DNA of 64,000 bases from Peltaster fructicola. Its lineage: Eukaryota; Ascomycota; Dothideomycetes. The notes beneath the pieces are model-generated. The model was given only the letters and a program-made list of their open reading frames with translations. It searched no databases and was not told the DNA's origin. The translations under genes and the position numbers were made by a program. The DNA is taken from NCBI GenBank assembly GCA_001592805.2, contig CP051139.1, positions 3,348,001 through 3,412,000 on the forward strand. Direction: 5' to 3'. How positions within the stretch are numbered: the first letter of the stretch is position 1; every line of letters begins with the position of its first letter. Of the stretch, positions 1 to 10,160 are shown in pieces.

Positions 1-748
1 CAGCGTGCAGGAGGCACATGTATTCTCCGGTCAGCATCACTCGTCATCGGGCATCAGCATTCGATTTGAAAGGGCTACATGTTGAGACGAGCGCCTTGAT
101 TGACTGTGATTGTCTCAGTCGAGCTTCCAGGGCGCTGAGCAGAGACCAGTTCGAAGAGTATTGCAGTCTGCTGATGTGTAGGTATTGGACAAACCTCACA
201 GGAGTATCTCTGCGCATCATTATCACGCCGGGGTGGCTGTCGTAGAGATTGATTCGAGGGATACTCCGTATGTGATATCCATGACGATTGCACTCGAACG
301 CTGTGGCGCAGTCAGACAAAGACTTCTGGCAATGCTTCAAACCCATGTCCCGTAAGGCCCTCTATGTCTGAGAGTGACAAGGATGTGTTGCGTCTGGCAA
401 TTAGCCTCCTTGCTCGAGCCATTGAGCCTTGTCGACGACTCGTCTTGATCGTCATAGATTTCTTGTAGCTTTCGGCTCGTCGATCTCTCACGTCCCTACG
501 GAACTCATGAAGAACCATCAACCGACTCGGGAGCTCAACGGAGCCATGACTTGCTCATCGGCTGCCCAGTTACCGCGATCCGGCTTTTCTGCTGTCCTTG
601 CATTGGTCCTGTAGGGCGGTATACGAAGCTGTCATTGGAACAGGGTAGCTCGACGACTTTTGCAGCTTATCATCACCCTATTCACGTGCTCGCTAAACAC
701 AGTTGAGCTTTCTGGAACGTCTCGCTACTATCTGTCGTCTACACAAAC
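1..748. other. Left-edge region without a supported gene
   Basis: Only short overlapping reading frames occur on both strands, and none has a recognisable domain or a convincing splice pattern. Two minus-strand frames (44-346 and 312-521) could be pieces of an unrecognised gene, but I cannot join them with credible splice sites. The right end serves as promoter of the NmrA-like gene that starts at 749. Confidence 0.5.
683..688. promoter_or_regulatory. CACGTG E-box upstream of NmrA-like gene
   Basis: A palindromic CACGTG lies about 60 bp before the ATG at 749. This is the core bound by bHLH factors in fungi. A single hexamer can occur by chance, so its role is inference. Confidence 0.3.
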
Positions 749-1707
749 ATGTCTGCCAGAACCATTCTCATCACTGGCGCGACAGGCAAGCAAGGCGGAG
801 CTGTGCTGACGGCTCTCGCCAAGAATCCCAGCTTAACACTGCTCGCAGTCACACGCAATGCATCCGGCCAAGGTGCTCAAAAGCTGATCTCGAAGGGCAA
901 CAACATCAAGGTAGTGGAAGGTAATCTCGATGATGTCCCATCTCTGTTCAAGAACGCAGCAGAGGTTGCCCAAGGACCGATCTGGGGGGTTTACAGCGTA
1001 CAGCTTTCGCAGGGCACCGGTGTCACTCATGAGGGCGAGATCAAACAGGGCAAGGCTATGGTAGACGAGAGCATCAAGGCTGGTGTTAAGCACTTCGTCT
1101 ATAGCAGTGTCGAGCGTGGTGGTGATGAGCACAGCTGGAACAATCCGACTCCGGTGCCGCACTTCCAAAGCAAGTACGAGATCGAGCACTATCTACGTGA
1201 CAACGCAGGTACAATGGGCTGGACCATCCTGAGACCGGGTATGCTTCCATGACTCCCGCACTCGAGCCAGACTGACATGAGACAGTTGCTTTTATGGACA
1301 ATCTCGAGCCTAAGTTCCCATCACAGGTCTTCATTGCTGCTCTGAGAGATACTGTCGGCACAAAGCCAGTCCAATGGGTTGCTGTACATGACATCGGCGT
1401 CTTCGCTCGGATGGCTTTCGAGAGCCCGGAGAAGTTCAACCACAAGGCGATCGGTCTTGCAGGAGCCGAGCTCACCGTCTCACAACTTGATCAAGCTTTC
1501 AAGAACAAGACACCACAAGGTATGGCAGGCACGTACTGGGCTCTGGGTGCCATTCTTAAGCTTGTCATTGGCGAGCTTGGTCTCATGATCAACTGGTTCG
1601 GCTCGGATGGCTACAAGGCCGACATTCCTGGCTTGAAGAAGATGTACCCAGGTCTCATGGACATGGAGACTTGGATCGAGAAGGAAAGTCCATTCCCAAA
1701 GAAGTGA
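749..1707 (+). CDS. NmrA-like NAD(P)-binding reductase/regulator (first copy)
   Basis: Two exons: 749-1238 and 1286-1707, with a 47-nt GT..AG intron at 1239-1285. Splicing restores the frame (LRP-V-AFMDN) and gives about 303 residues. The N-terminus carries the Rossmann dinucleotide-binding signature GATGKQGG at residues 10-17, typical of NmrA/HSCARG-type atypical short-chain dehydrogenases. Such proteins sense or use NAD(P)H; NmrA itself restrains the GATA factor AreA, whereas most family members are of unknown role. The later stretch PHFQSKYEIEHYL followed by WTILRP is a family hallmark. It begins with ATG directly before the Rossmann strand, so the start is secure. A related gene lies at 7674-8582 in the opposite orientation. 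Which substrate or partner it binds cannot be told from sequence. Confidence 0.88.
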
Positions 1708-1894
1708 AGCAGACATAAAACGGGAGATAGGAAACGTGGTGAAGCAGGGATGAGCAGCTTGTTGCCGCTGCTGAGACGAGATTCTGATTATGTATTATGA
1801 TGAGTGGAGACCTCCAAGTACCGTAAACGCTGCAACGCTGAATGATGTTTGATAGAACCATGAATGACGACGAACCCATCCGTACTCCAGAGCT

Positions 1895-2524
1895 TCAGTC
1901 TCGCATGAAGAATGCTCGAAGGCGATCTGACCTTGGCACATCACCACGCCGCATGAAGCGACCTGGCCGCTGCACGAGTTCTTGCCGCACCTTGACTGCG
2001 CGAGCTTCACACAGAGCTCGCTGCAGCATCTTGCCGGCAGGCGAGGCAGTGTTGAGAGGATCGAACCTGCTGGCGAAGACCTGCGCTGAGGTGTTTGCCT
2101 CCGAAAGACTGTAGTTGCGCCAGTCATACTCTACCTGGTACTTGACATTCCAGCCACGAGCTGCGCTGACCTGCAGCCAGTCGTCAAGGATATCGAAATG
2201 TGTTGACTCCGAGCCCGGCTCGGTCATGGACACGACGACCTTGGCTTCATGAGGATGATTGTCAAAGAAGCAACTGTTCTTGTGGAAGAAGTCGTGCAGG
2301 CCACGGAAGTCGAAGTTCGACACTTGCGCCTCGATGTTCTGAGGCTTCGAGGTGAGGCCGCTGAATAACGAGTCGAACTCCAGACGAATCTGTCGGTTGG
2401 CGCGTGAGATGGAAGGCTGCACTACACGACCATTCTCGCTGAGCTTGATGGTGCGGTTGATGTTGAGTACAGCGTCGTAGATGCCGTTTCGTAGTTCGCC
2501 TGGAAGGTCTAAGAAGGTGGTCAT
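1895..2524 (-). CDS. Small F-box-like protein of unknown function
   Basis: Single exon of 209 residues. It opens with MTTFLDLPGELRNGIYDAVL, the short LP.ELR..IY motif seen at the start of very many dothideomycete F-box-like proteins. This motif usually makes up a reduced F-box that might dock a Skp1-type adaptor. No leucine-rich repeats or other target-binding domain follow; the remainder is alpha/beta with conserved-looking Arg and Trp residues. It is convergent with the NmrA-like gene, with stop codons less than 200 bp apart. The function is unknown; assignment to ubiquitin ligase work would be inference from the motif only. Confidence 0.7.
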   Translation of the reverse strand: MTTFLDLPGELRNGIYDAVLNINRTIKLSENGRVVQPSISRANRQIRLEFDSLFSGLTSKPQNIEAQVSNFDFRGLHDFFHKNSCFFDNHPHEAKVVVSMTEPGSESTHFDILDDWLQVSAARGWNVKYQVEYDWRNYSLSEANTSAQVFASRFDPLNTASPAGKMLQRALCEARAVKVRQELVQRPGRFMRRGDVPRSDRLRAFFMRD

Positions 2525-4637
2525 GCTAGGCTGACAAGACTAGCGCGATATTGGTTGTAATCGACCAGCGACTAAAGATGATGTCAGATGGGCTTATAGT
2601 GAAGCCTTGCTGATGTGTGTTGATTGATATGAGGATGATGATTTGGCTATGAGCGTTGGATGAAAGAAGGAAGGGAGGATGTCAGCTCGGGCACAAGCCA
2701 TATGAATAACGAGATGTCTCGATAGACACGTCCAACGGGCCTGATGAGCTCAACGCCATTCGGATAAGGTGGTATCCCAAGCCCATGCGCAAGGTGCTGC
2801 ACCCCACGTATGTCAGCGAGTTGGATCTATCAGCGCGCGCATGTACGCGAACACGGTTCCTTTGTCAAATGGCTGGCCAGTGCCAACACATTCGCGGATT
2901 GGCGTAAGCCTCTCAGTCGATATTGGAAGCAGTGAAACTTGAGCGTAGCATGGGGTTGATGCCCATCCGGATAATCAAACTTTAAGCCTATGCACCCTAC
3001 CGGTCATCTCATCTTGGCGAGCGCTTTCATTTGATGACAGGATCCTTCGTGTAACCGTCTCGCTCTGACGCCGCACCTCGCCTCTTTACCCCAGAGACAG
3101 ATGGAGACACGTTGTGCGGGATGCAGATGAGATGAGGAGCATGGGACAGATCGTTGAGGGCTGATGGACAGCTGGTGGTCCGTCTTGTTAGCCTTTCTGT
3201 TCTCTCAGGTCCTTGGCCGAGATGGTGCCGTTGGTTCGCAATGATCTTACAGCTTAGATAGAGTTATGTTGTGGTCCCTGCTTGACATCGCTGCTTGACA
3301 TCTTGGCGTAGACGGATCGTTGTGAGGCGCATGCTTGTATGATCGACATGACCACTTGCACTGTTGAGGCAGCGATGCGTCTCGGCATCGTGGTGCCAAT
3401 GTTCGAACAAGTGTGCCAAGAGGAGATGGAGTCGGTGAGTTACATCGAACTGCTGTGTTACGCAGCGCGGGATGCGCAGGACTTCAAGGGAAAGGGGGAA
3501 AACCGACAGTACGCGACGAGAACCGCCTTGCCGCCGAGAGGCGAAGTGTAGTGTTTGCCTTGACGATGGAGAGGTGCTGATAGACTCATCTGCTGCTTCA
3601 TTTGATTGTTATAACAGCTTTGACGTCTCGGCAGCAACGGATATTCATGGACACATAACGACCCGTCTAGTTGACGTATGGGTCCGAGTCTTAATGCAAG
3701 CGACTCTGTGTCTGGATTCAAAAGGCGTAGCGTCTTCGTGGCTGGGTAGTCATGAGCGAAGTCGTAGATGTCCCAAGTCAGAGTGATACGACTGCAGTGG
3801 CCGTAGACCTTTGACAACGGTGTCCGTCAGATGTAATCCTCGCCTCTGACCGAATTATGTAGTGCACAAGCTTGATGGTAGGCGAAGTGATGTGAGAATC
3901 TCCTTTCCAGTAGCGTTCGCAGAGGTCCAATCCTCAACAACGATACCAGGTCGTAGCGCACTGCGTGAGATTCCACCGAGCCAAGATGTACCAGCGAGTG
4001 ATAGGGTAGCAAGTCGTATGTCACCATACCGGTCAAAGCGATATCGATCAACACGGTTCTGCAAGTCGGTGGCTCATACGCTTTTACACGCAACCGGTGC
4101 TTGCGTGTTTGTTCCTACCTCAAGGTTTATGATTGAGAGGCGTCAGTTTAACCACAGAGGCCTGAACTCGACTTCTACGATGATTGGCAGACCTAGTCAA
4201 ATCCCGCACGACTACAGCAAGGAGAATCGATCCTGCCACATTGGTCGTCATATCAGGCGATGGCGAGCGTGCGCTATAGTCGTATGTGGACGACTTGGCT
4301 GCTGGACTGATGCCATAAAGTGAGATGCCACTTGTACAGCGCTGTGCCTCGAGACAGCCTGAAGGCCGTGGATACGCGATCATGACGACGATCCACCATG
4401 AGTCGAGTACTGCGGCTTCACATGGCACGCTCGCGAGAGGATCGCTGATTGTGGTTGTTGCATGTTCAAAAATGGGAAGCAAGAGCGCGACTATACGTGG
4501 AATAGCGCCAAGACTTCGACCGCACAACTTTTGCGAGGGTCCTTCTTACAACTTTCCTAGTACACCTCACTCAACACACGCAGGATATCCATTTCTTTGC
4601 GTCGCACACCAGATACATACTCCATACAACAATCACA
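2525..4637. other. 2.1-kb gene-poor stretch
   Basis: No reading frame here shows a domain, a start context with introns, or sensible codon use. Frames of 100-150 residues (for example 3862-4323 on plus) are Arg/Ser-rich and look like chance. A 13-bp tandem duplication, CTGCTTGACATCG then CTGCTTGACATCT, sits at about 3279-3304. The right end is the promoter of the eL22 gene. Confidence 0.5.
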
Positions 4638-5172
4638 ATGGCTGCAGGACCAGTACGTATCTCACTTTGCTGCGCGCCGACGGCTTCGTTGCCTCGCTCG
4701 GCGCACAGCATGCAGCAGGTTTGAGAGCAGTAACTGAGAAAGATGAACAGAAGAAAGCAGGTGCCGCTGGCAAGAAGGGCCAGAAGGTGACCAAGAAGGT
4801 AAGCCAATCACTACATCAAGCCCACCGCATAGTCTCACAGAACCGCAGTACATCATCAACGCCAAGCAACCAGTTGACGACCGTATCTTCGATGCCGGCG
4901 CCTTCACCACCTTCCTTCAGCAGCGCATCAAGGTTGATGGACGCACTGGCAACCTTGGCGACAACATCACCGTCAGCAACCTTGGCGACGGTCGCATTGA
5001 GGTCGTCTCACACCAGGAGTTCTCCGGCCGATACCTCAAGTACCTTACAAAGAAGTTCCTCAAGAAGCAGATGCTGCGTGACTGGCTCCGTGTCGTCAGC
5101 ACCGCCAAGGGCGAGTACAGCTTGAAGTTCTTCAACGTTGTTGGTGAGGAGGGTGAGGAAGAGGAGGACTAA
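4638..5172 (+). CDS. rpl22: 60S ribosomal protein L22 (eL22)
   Basis: Three exons: 4638-4652, 4751-4798 and 4849-5172, with introns 4653-4750 (98 nt, GTACGT donor) and 4799-4848 (50 nt, GTAAGC donor). The product is 128 residues, the normal eL22 length. The first exon is a micro-exon of five codons (MAAGP), the second is the Lys-rich tail entering KVTKK, and the third holds the body with YIINAKQP, GRTGNLGDN, FSGRYLKYLTKKFLKK and LRDWLRVVS, all eL22 hallmarks. It ends in an acidic EEGEEEED tail. eL22 is a structural protein near the large-subunit tunnel exit. Introns close to the start codon are typical of fungal ribosomal-protein genes. It is convergent with the next gene, with about 230 bp between stops. 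Confidence 0.96.
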
Positions 5173-5400
5173 ACTCATCATAAGAGCATTGTCCGGAGAT
5201 GCTGATCTAGTCATGGGACACCGTATGGCTCTGAGCGAAGAGACGACAACTTGCGAGGACCTTCAGGCTCCAGATAGGCATGAATCACATCAATGTCACA
5301 TAGTGCATAAGCTCGCAGTGTGAAATGTCGTAGAAAATATGTTATTTGGTCGTTGAAATTGCTCGCTAAAGGGACTAAACACAACAGAAACCTCCTGAGG

Positions 5401-7179
5401 TCACTTCTCTGGCGGTCCATACTTCGTCAGGCGATGTGCTGGCATTTCGAACACATCACTGCCATGCATCTCATATATCGGCCTCGCGCCATCCATCTCG
5501 TGCGAAGCCAACGTGCCGGCCATCTCATGGGCGTCGTGCTTTCCAGTGCCATAGTGCTCCCCTTCCATTTCCATATAGCCATTTCTGCTCGGATCGAATT
5601 TATAAGGACTTTCCATCTCTTGCGGCTTTGTCAGGAATGGCGCATCGAGTTCGCCGACCTGACCTTCGTCGCCGAGCTCATTGATAGGGCCAGTCGTCTT
5701 AGCATTTGCAGCGCCATCGCCCTTCTCGCTGAGTTCGACGAGCTCTGCATGCGTCTTACGTCTGCGCATGAAGAAGAAGACACCAGCGACGACAGCTAGT
5801 ACCAAAACAACCACTCCCACGACGATGCCGGCAATTGCGCCTGAAGAGATGCCTTGGCTTGTCTGCGATGTCTGTGCAGAGCTGCTTGACTGCTGCGCAT
5901 TAACTTGTGCAGTGAGGTTGGGTGAAAGGACCGATTTGATCGAGGGTGAGGAGAGTTGACTTTGATTCCATGTACATGGTGCGACAGTGAAGTTACTCCT
6001 GTCGTAGTCTGCTATAAGATATGCTTCTTGTAAGAATGCTCGTCCGAGTGTGTATTGTGAATCATTTGCGGCGCGTTGTATGGGAAAGTAGTAGCTTGAG
6101 CCGGAAACAATTGGCGTGCTGACATTGAGGTCGAATGCGCCGTATGGAAGTGAGATAGTGACTTCCTGGCTTTTGTCATTTGTGAGTGTGAAATTGACGG
6201 TAGGTTGGCTTTGGGTGAGCTGGGCGTGTGTGCTGCCATTGACGAGATACCTCTTGCTGCTTGTATCGTAGGTCAAACCAAAGGCTTTCTCGAAAGCACT
6301 GCAAGCACTCTGTGGCAGCCAGATCTCGGGCACTGTGCTGTCGACCATGGTGGATATCGTGCCTCCAGGTAGGAGATTGGTGCCATCGCCAGCAGTGATC
6401 GCTTTGAGGTTGACAAGCAGATCACGGTTGATGTCAGCGTAGAATGGGAAAGATATACCACCACTGAAGCGACTCTGATCATAACCGCCGAGCGTCAATG
6501 AGCCGAATATCTTGTTCAGTCGGTACTGGTTACCAGCAGTATATCCGTAAGATCGACTTGGAATAAGCTTGTTGTCGTAAAGCGACTGCATGTAGGACGG
6601 CTGAGGACTGTTCTGGTTGGTGAAGTTCGTCGGTAGAGGACTCAACCCAAATATGCCGACCCAATACTTCGTGCTGAAGACGTTAAAGACCACGGTGTGC
6701 TGCACTGATGGTCCTCCGGAGCCTTGCCAGCCCAACCCGACAGTGTCCCATCCTGCATTCGCATTGAGGTCAAGCCCAAGATTCACCTCGATGCTTGTAG
6801 GGTATGTCGAGCTTAGAATCCAGGTCAATGACTGGTTCGTATAGAATAGACCACCTCTTTTATTTGCGCAGTCGTTCACCAGGCCTGATGGGCAACCGTC
6901 CGGTCCTATCGTCCACGTATTGTATGCCGCTGTCGCCGGGAAGACTCGCACGTTTTGTGAAGTCGATCCGCCTCCGACTTGTATGGGAAAAGACGACCAT
7001 GGTCCATCGTTGCCGTCCCAGTATTGACTCGGTCCTATGCTTATCGCGGCGGGTATCGTGAGGTTATCTGCTCTTGCAGCCAGCCTAGGTACCAGCTCTT
7101 GACTTCGTACTCCACCTATTGCTGCCATTATGGATGTGAGCGCGAGCACAACAGTGCCCGCACCGTACTGATGCTTCAT
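5401..7179 (-). CDS. Aspartic-protease-like (A1 fold) type I membrane protein
   Basis: Single exon of 592 residues starting at the ATG at 7179, which precedes a signal peptide (MKHQYGAGTVVLALTSIMAA). A longer open frame upstream is discarded because it lacks the signal peptide. The ectodomain matches the fungal A1-like family: SIGPSQYWDGNDGPWSSFPIQVG near residues 45-65, then NVRVFPATAAYNTW where active pepsins have their first DTG, and MVDSTVPEIWLP where the second Asp motif lies. The first catalytic motif is absent, so proteolysis is doubtful. A Ser/Gln-rich linker leads to a transmembrane helix (SGAIAGIVVGVVVLVLAVVAGVFFF) followed by RRRK and a charged cytosolic tail of about 110 residues. 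A plausible role is wall sensing or a non-catalytic binding ectodomain; this is inference. Confidence 0.82.
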   Translation of the reverse strand: MKHQYGAGTVVLALTSIMAAIGGVRSQELVPRLAARADNLTIPAAISIGPSQYWDGNDGPWSSFPIQVGGGSTSQNVRVFPATAAYNTWTIGPDGCPSGLVNDCANKRGGLFYTNQSLTWILSSTYPTSIEVNLGLDLNANAGWDTVGLGWQGSGGPSVQHTVVFNVFSTKYWVGIFGLSPLPTNFTNQNSPQPSYMQSLYDNKLIPSRSYGYTAGNQYRLNKIFGSLTLGGYDQSRFSGGISFPFYADINRDLLVNLKAITAGDGTNLLPGGTISTMVDSTVPEIWLPQSACSAFEKAFGLTYDTSSKRYLVNGSTHAQLTQSQPTVNFTLTNDKSQEVTISLPYGAFDLNVSTPIVSGSSYYFPIQRAANDSQYTLGRAFLQEAYLIADYDRSNFTVAPCTWNQSQLSSPSIKSVLSPNLTAQVNAQQSSSSAQTSQTSQGISSGAIAGIVVGVVVLVLAVVAGVFFFMRRRKTHAELVELSEKGDGAANAKTTGPINELGDEGQVGELDAPFLTKPQEMESPYKFDPSRNGYMEMEGEHYGTGKHDAHEMAGTLASHEMDGARPIYEMHGSDVFEMPAHRLTKYGPPEK

Positions 7180-7673
7180 GATCGCAATATGGTGAGAATG
7201 GTCGTCGGGGCCTGACTTGCTCGAGTTCGAGTAGAGCTGAAAATTAATGCATGAATGGTATGGTAGTACACCAGGGAGGTGTTTCAAAAGACACACAGCG
7301 AACGCGGATGACCAATGTGAATAGATTGCAGTGTGAAGGACGCAAGACTTGCCTCGCCCATCTCGAAGAAGGCGTATGATACACTCGAATCCTTCGACCG
7401 CAACGTGCGTGCCCAGGCGCTGAGACTGAGGAGCACGACACGGACGACGGTGCAGTAAGCACGGCGAGGAGAGCCAGTAACAGTGTGTCTCACAATGACT
7501 AGGTTGCGCGAAATGAAGAGCGTTCATAGGGCGAAAGCATGTGCGATGTCAGGCCTGGAGCTGGAAGATGATCCATTGGTCGATTATCTATATTAAGGTG
7601 CAGACCTGCAGTGTGGCGTTCCCTAGACCGATACAGCAGTCTCCTAAGCAGGTCCTTGCTGGCCGTGCAGCCA
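7180..7673. other. Intergenic promoter region
   Basis: Lies between two minus-strand genes and should hold the promoter and leader of the A1-like membrane protein. The open frame upstream of that gene runs through it but has low-complexity, Cys-rich content and no domain. I see no RNA gene or repeat. Confidence 0.5.
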
Positions 7674-8582
7674 TCACTTCTTCCAGACACTTTCCTCTCG
7701 CAGCCACGTCTCGAGGTCCATCATGAAAGGATACTCTTTCTTCAGCTTCGGCACATCGACACCGAAGCCTCCAACGGCGAAAAAGTGATACATCCGTCGC
7801 AGGTCCTTGATTCCATATCGAATTGCGGCGCCAAGGATCCAGAAAGACTGCGCAAAATCTTGTCCCGTCACTCTCTTGAAGATCGTTCTGAACTCAGCCG
7901 CAGTCACAGAATCGCCCGCCAAGCTCACGGCGTTGTTCTTGTACTTGCTGTCCTCAGCTTGCCGAAATGCTTCAGCTGCCACCTTGCCAACATCCTTGGT
8001 TGCGATCATTTGCAATGTCTTGTCATCTCCATCCATTCGCCACATTGTCATATGCGTCGGACCGAATGGTTTGGGGTTGAAGTTCTCATAGAACGATACA
8101 GGGCGAAGGAAGGTGTAAGTCAGCTTGCCATTCGACTTGGCAGCGTTTTCCTTGATCACCTGTTCGATATTGTACTTGCTCACGAAGTGTGGCACATCTG
8201 ATGGATTGTTTTCGCTCTTTACCTGGCCACCTCTGTCGGTGGCTGTGAACACGATATGTGCAACCTTTGCTTCGACGGCGGCTTTGATGAGTGCTCGACC
8301 TTGCAGCTCTTCCTTCTCGTGGCCTTTGTCCAGCACGGTCACAGCAAAAAGCCCCCAGAGTGGCTTGTTGATTTGTTTAAAGACAGCTTCGGGGTGGTCT
8401 AAGTCTCCTTCGATGACGCTGACATTGTTCTGTTGTGCTAGGCGTTGTGCACTGGATGAAGTCTTGCTTCGGGTGAGTGCATAAATCTGGAATGTTTCGC
8501 GGGAATCCGCCGTCAAGGCAGAGATGAGAGCACCGCCTTGCTGGCCAGTGGCACCGACGACGAGAATGCTGCGAAGACTCAT
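7674..8582 (-). CDS. NmrA-like NAD(P)-binding reductase/regulator (second copy)
   Basis: Single exon, 302 residues from the ATG at 8582. The open frame extends 31 codons further upstream, but the Rossmann strand begins right after MSLRS, so the shorter start is preferred. Residues 6-17 read ILVVGATGQQGG, the dinucleotide-binding loop; VIEGDLD, PLWGLFAV, RGGQVKSENNPSDVPHF and SKYNIEQ follow as in NmrA/HSCARG proteins. Compared with the gene at 749-1707 it shares layout and many motifs but lacks the intron and differs widely elsewhere, so the two are old paralogs rather than a recent duplication. A TATATA element lies about 110 bp upstream. The function within the family is unknown. Confidence 0.88.
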   Translation of the reverse strand: MSLRSILVVGATGQQGGALISALTADSRETFQIYALTRSKTSSSAQRLAQQNNVSVIEGDLDHPEAVFKQINKPLWGLFAVTVLDKGHEKEELQGRALIKAAVEAKVAHIVFTATDRGGQVKSENNPSDVPHFVSKYNIEQVIKENAAKSNGKLTYTFLRPVSFYENFNPKPFGPTHMTMWRMDGDDKTLQMIATKDVGKVAAEAFRQAEDSKYKNNAVSLAGDSVTAAEFRTIFKRVTGQDFAQSFWILGAAIRYGIKDLRRMYHFFAVGGFGVDVPKLKKEYPFMMDLETWLREESVWKK

Positions 8583-8691
8583 GTTGTGCTGTGATACTGG
8601 AGAATGCTTTGTTGTGGTGTGACTATAGTGATGAGGTGTGCTGTTGCGAGGACGAATGTGATGAAAAAGCAACACGACTTACTAGGCATGT

Positions 8692-8697
8692 TATATA
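8692..8697 (-). promoter_or_regulatory. TATA element of the second NmrA-like gene
   Basis: TATATA about 110 bp upstream of the ATG at 8582, at a typical fungal TATA-to-start distance. The hexamer is palindromic, so orientation is assigned only from the neighbouring gene. Confidence 0.4.
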
Positions 8698-9293
8698 CGT
8701 ACTGTCGCCCGTCGACCGGCGAGACTGAAAGTTACATTATGGATGTAGTTGAGCCTTGCAGGCAAGAAGTCGTCTGTATGCTCTGATGATAGTGCCGTCC
8801 TTCGATGCTGGCCAATCACTTGAACACTCGGCCGATCCGGTTACTGTCAGTAGCCGGTCCTGATGAATGTTCCTCCATCCCCTAATACTATTGATAAGCA
8901 CTGCATGGTTAATCACGCCGACTCATCTGAGATCTTTCGTCGTGCGAGCGAACCATCAGAAATCTGCAGCACTGTGTGCTATCGGAGGTCATATGGTCTT
9001 GCCATCCACATAGTCGGAAGGTGAGGCTGAAGGTTGAAAACGATATTCGTCCGATGGAAAAATCCTGATTGTCAGTGCCAAAACCACATTTCATGATTGT
9101 TGACTCCAGACCATCACGCGTGCTGCAGTGCCTACGTGACTTCATCCCGGTCTGCAGGTCGTTGCCAAAGACGTGTGGGAGTGTACGCAGCCTCAACCTA
9201 GGCAGCCACATCGTAGCTGGCCGTCGTCACTACAATAGCTTGGGCACTCTGCGCAACCGACACCTACATAAGTCTTCATTCCTACGTTCAGTC
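8698..9293. other. Divergent promoter region
   Basis: Lies between divergently transcribed genes (NmrA-like on minus, RSWTG protein on plus). The frame opening at 9069 would add 75 Arg-rich residues to the RSWTG protein; it could be a mitochondrial leader or merely an open 5' leader. Nothing else is recognisable. Confidence 0.45.
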
Positions 9294-9800
9294 ATGTCGA
9301 ACGCAGATCCACAGAATGCACGCATACTTCACTGGTCTGTCTACGGGCAAAGCGGTGAGCCACCTGCAGAGCGAGTCGTTCCAAGTACAGACATGCTCGA
9401 AGCCACAATCAAGGAGCCCATAACGGAAGCCTGGGAGCAGACCATTCCTGCCAAAGACATCCCGAAGCTGCTATTGGGTTATCAAGCTCAGGCCATGGAG
9501 GACAAATGGATGATCTATGCAGACGGACCAGACGCCGAAGGACGGTGCGACATTCATATGCTTCGAAGCTGGACAGGCCACAAGATGGTTACGGCGCAGT
9601 TTGTGGTTAAAGTCGACCAAGAAGGTGCCATCGCTAACGAGGACGCACACTTCACTGCAATCACTCGAGAGGTTCACTGGTCTCCATGGAGTCACGCTGA
9701 TGCCGTTGAACAGACTTTAGAAGTCTTCAGATGGGTGATGGGAGTTGAGCTGCCTACAGCCACTGCCGGACAGGGCGGCTCGACTGGCGAGATGTCGTAG
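9294..9800 (+). CDS. Small conserved protein with MEDKW..IY / RSWTG signature
   Basis: Single exon, 168 residues from the ATG at 9294. The central part has MEDKWMIYADGPDAEG and HMLRSWTGHKM (about residues 66-105). This pairing of a W..IY strand with an R-SWTG turn is, from memory, a hallmark of a widespread uncharacterised family of small bacterial proteins with fungal members. No signal peptide or membrane helix is seen. An in-frame upstream ATG at 9069 would add a basic, Ser/Arg-rich leader resembling a mitochondrial presequence; I chose the inner ATG because conserved-looking sequence begins there. Intronless structure and bacterial likeness would fit old lateral transfer, but this is unproven. 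The function is unknown. Confidence 0.7.
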   Translation: MSNADPQNARILHWSVYGQSGEPPAERVVPSTDMLEATIKEPITEAWEQTIPAKDIPKLLLGYQAQAMEDKWMIYADGPDAEGRCDIHMLRSWTGHKMVTAQFVVKVDQEGAIANEDAHFTAITREVHWSPWSHADAVEQTLEVFRWVMGVELPTATAGQGGSTGEMS

Positions 9801-10160
9801 CACTTGTTTAAAATCGCATAGTGTTCGGAAGGAGTGCAATAGTAAATGTCAATCTTTTGGTCATGGAGCTCGATGGCATGCATGGATCAAGATTGATAGA
9901 CGCAGCTGTGCGCCGTATGTAAAGTCAACCGAGATAGCAGCCACGTCGTTATGTGTACTGCTGTTGCTCTCTGAAGTCGATGAGATGTTGTATACATGTG
10001 GGATGTAGACCTATCTGCTGTATTATTGCTACACAACGTCACCCAGCAGGGCACGTGCACAAGAAATTCATCAGAGCAGAAGCTCACTCGATTGACTCTG
10101 CTACCACTACATCACACCATTTGCAGTAGCTCTGACTCTGCATAGCATGCGAACGCGTCA
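9801..10160. other. Short intergenic spacer
   Basis: 360 bp between two plus-strand genes. It should hold the 3' end of the RSWTG gene and the promoter of the exosome gene. No motif stands out. Confidence 0.5.

Noticed and set aside
3862-4323. 153-codon plus-strand frame in the gene-poor stretch
   Set aside because: No domain, Arg/Ser-rich, opposing frames of equal length; no splice or start support.
7180-7527. N-terminal extension of the A1-like membrane protein (116 codons)
   Set aside because: It would bury the obvious signal peptide at 7179 and its composition is Cys/His-rich and unlike the family.
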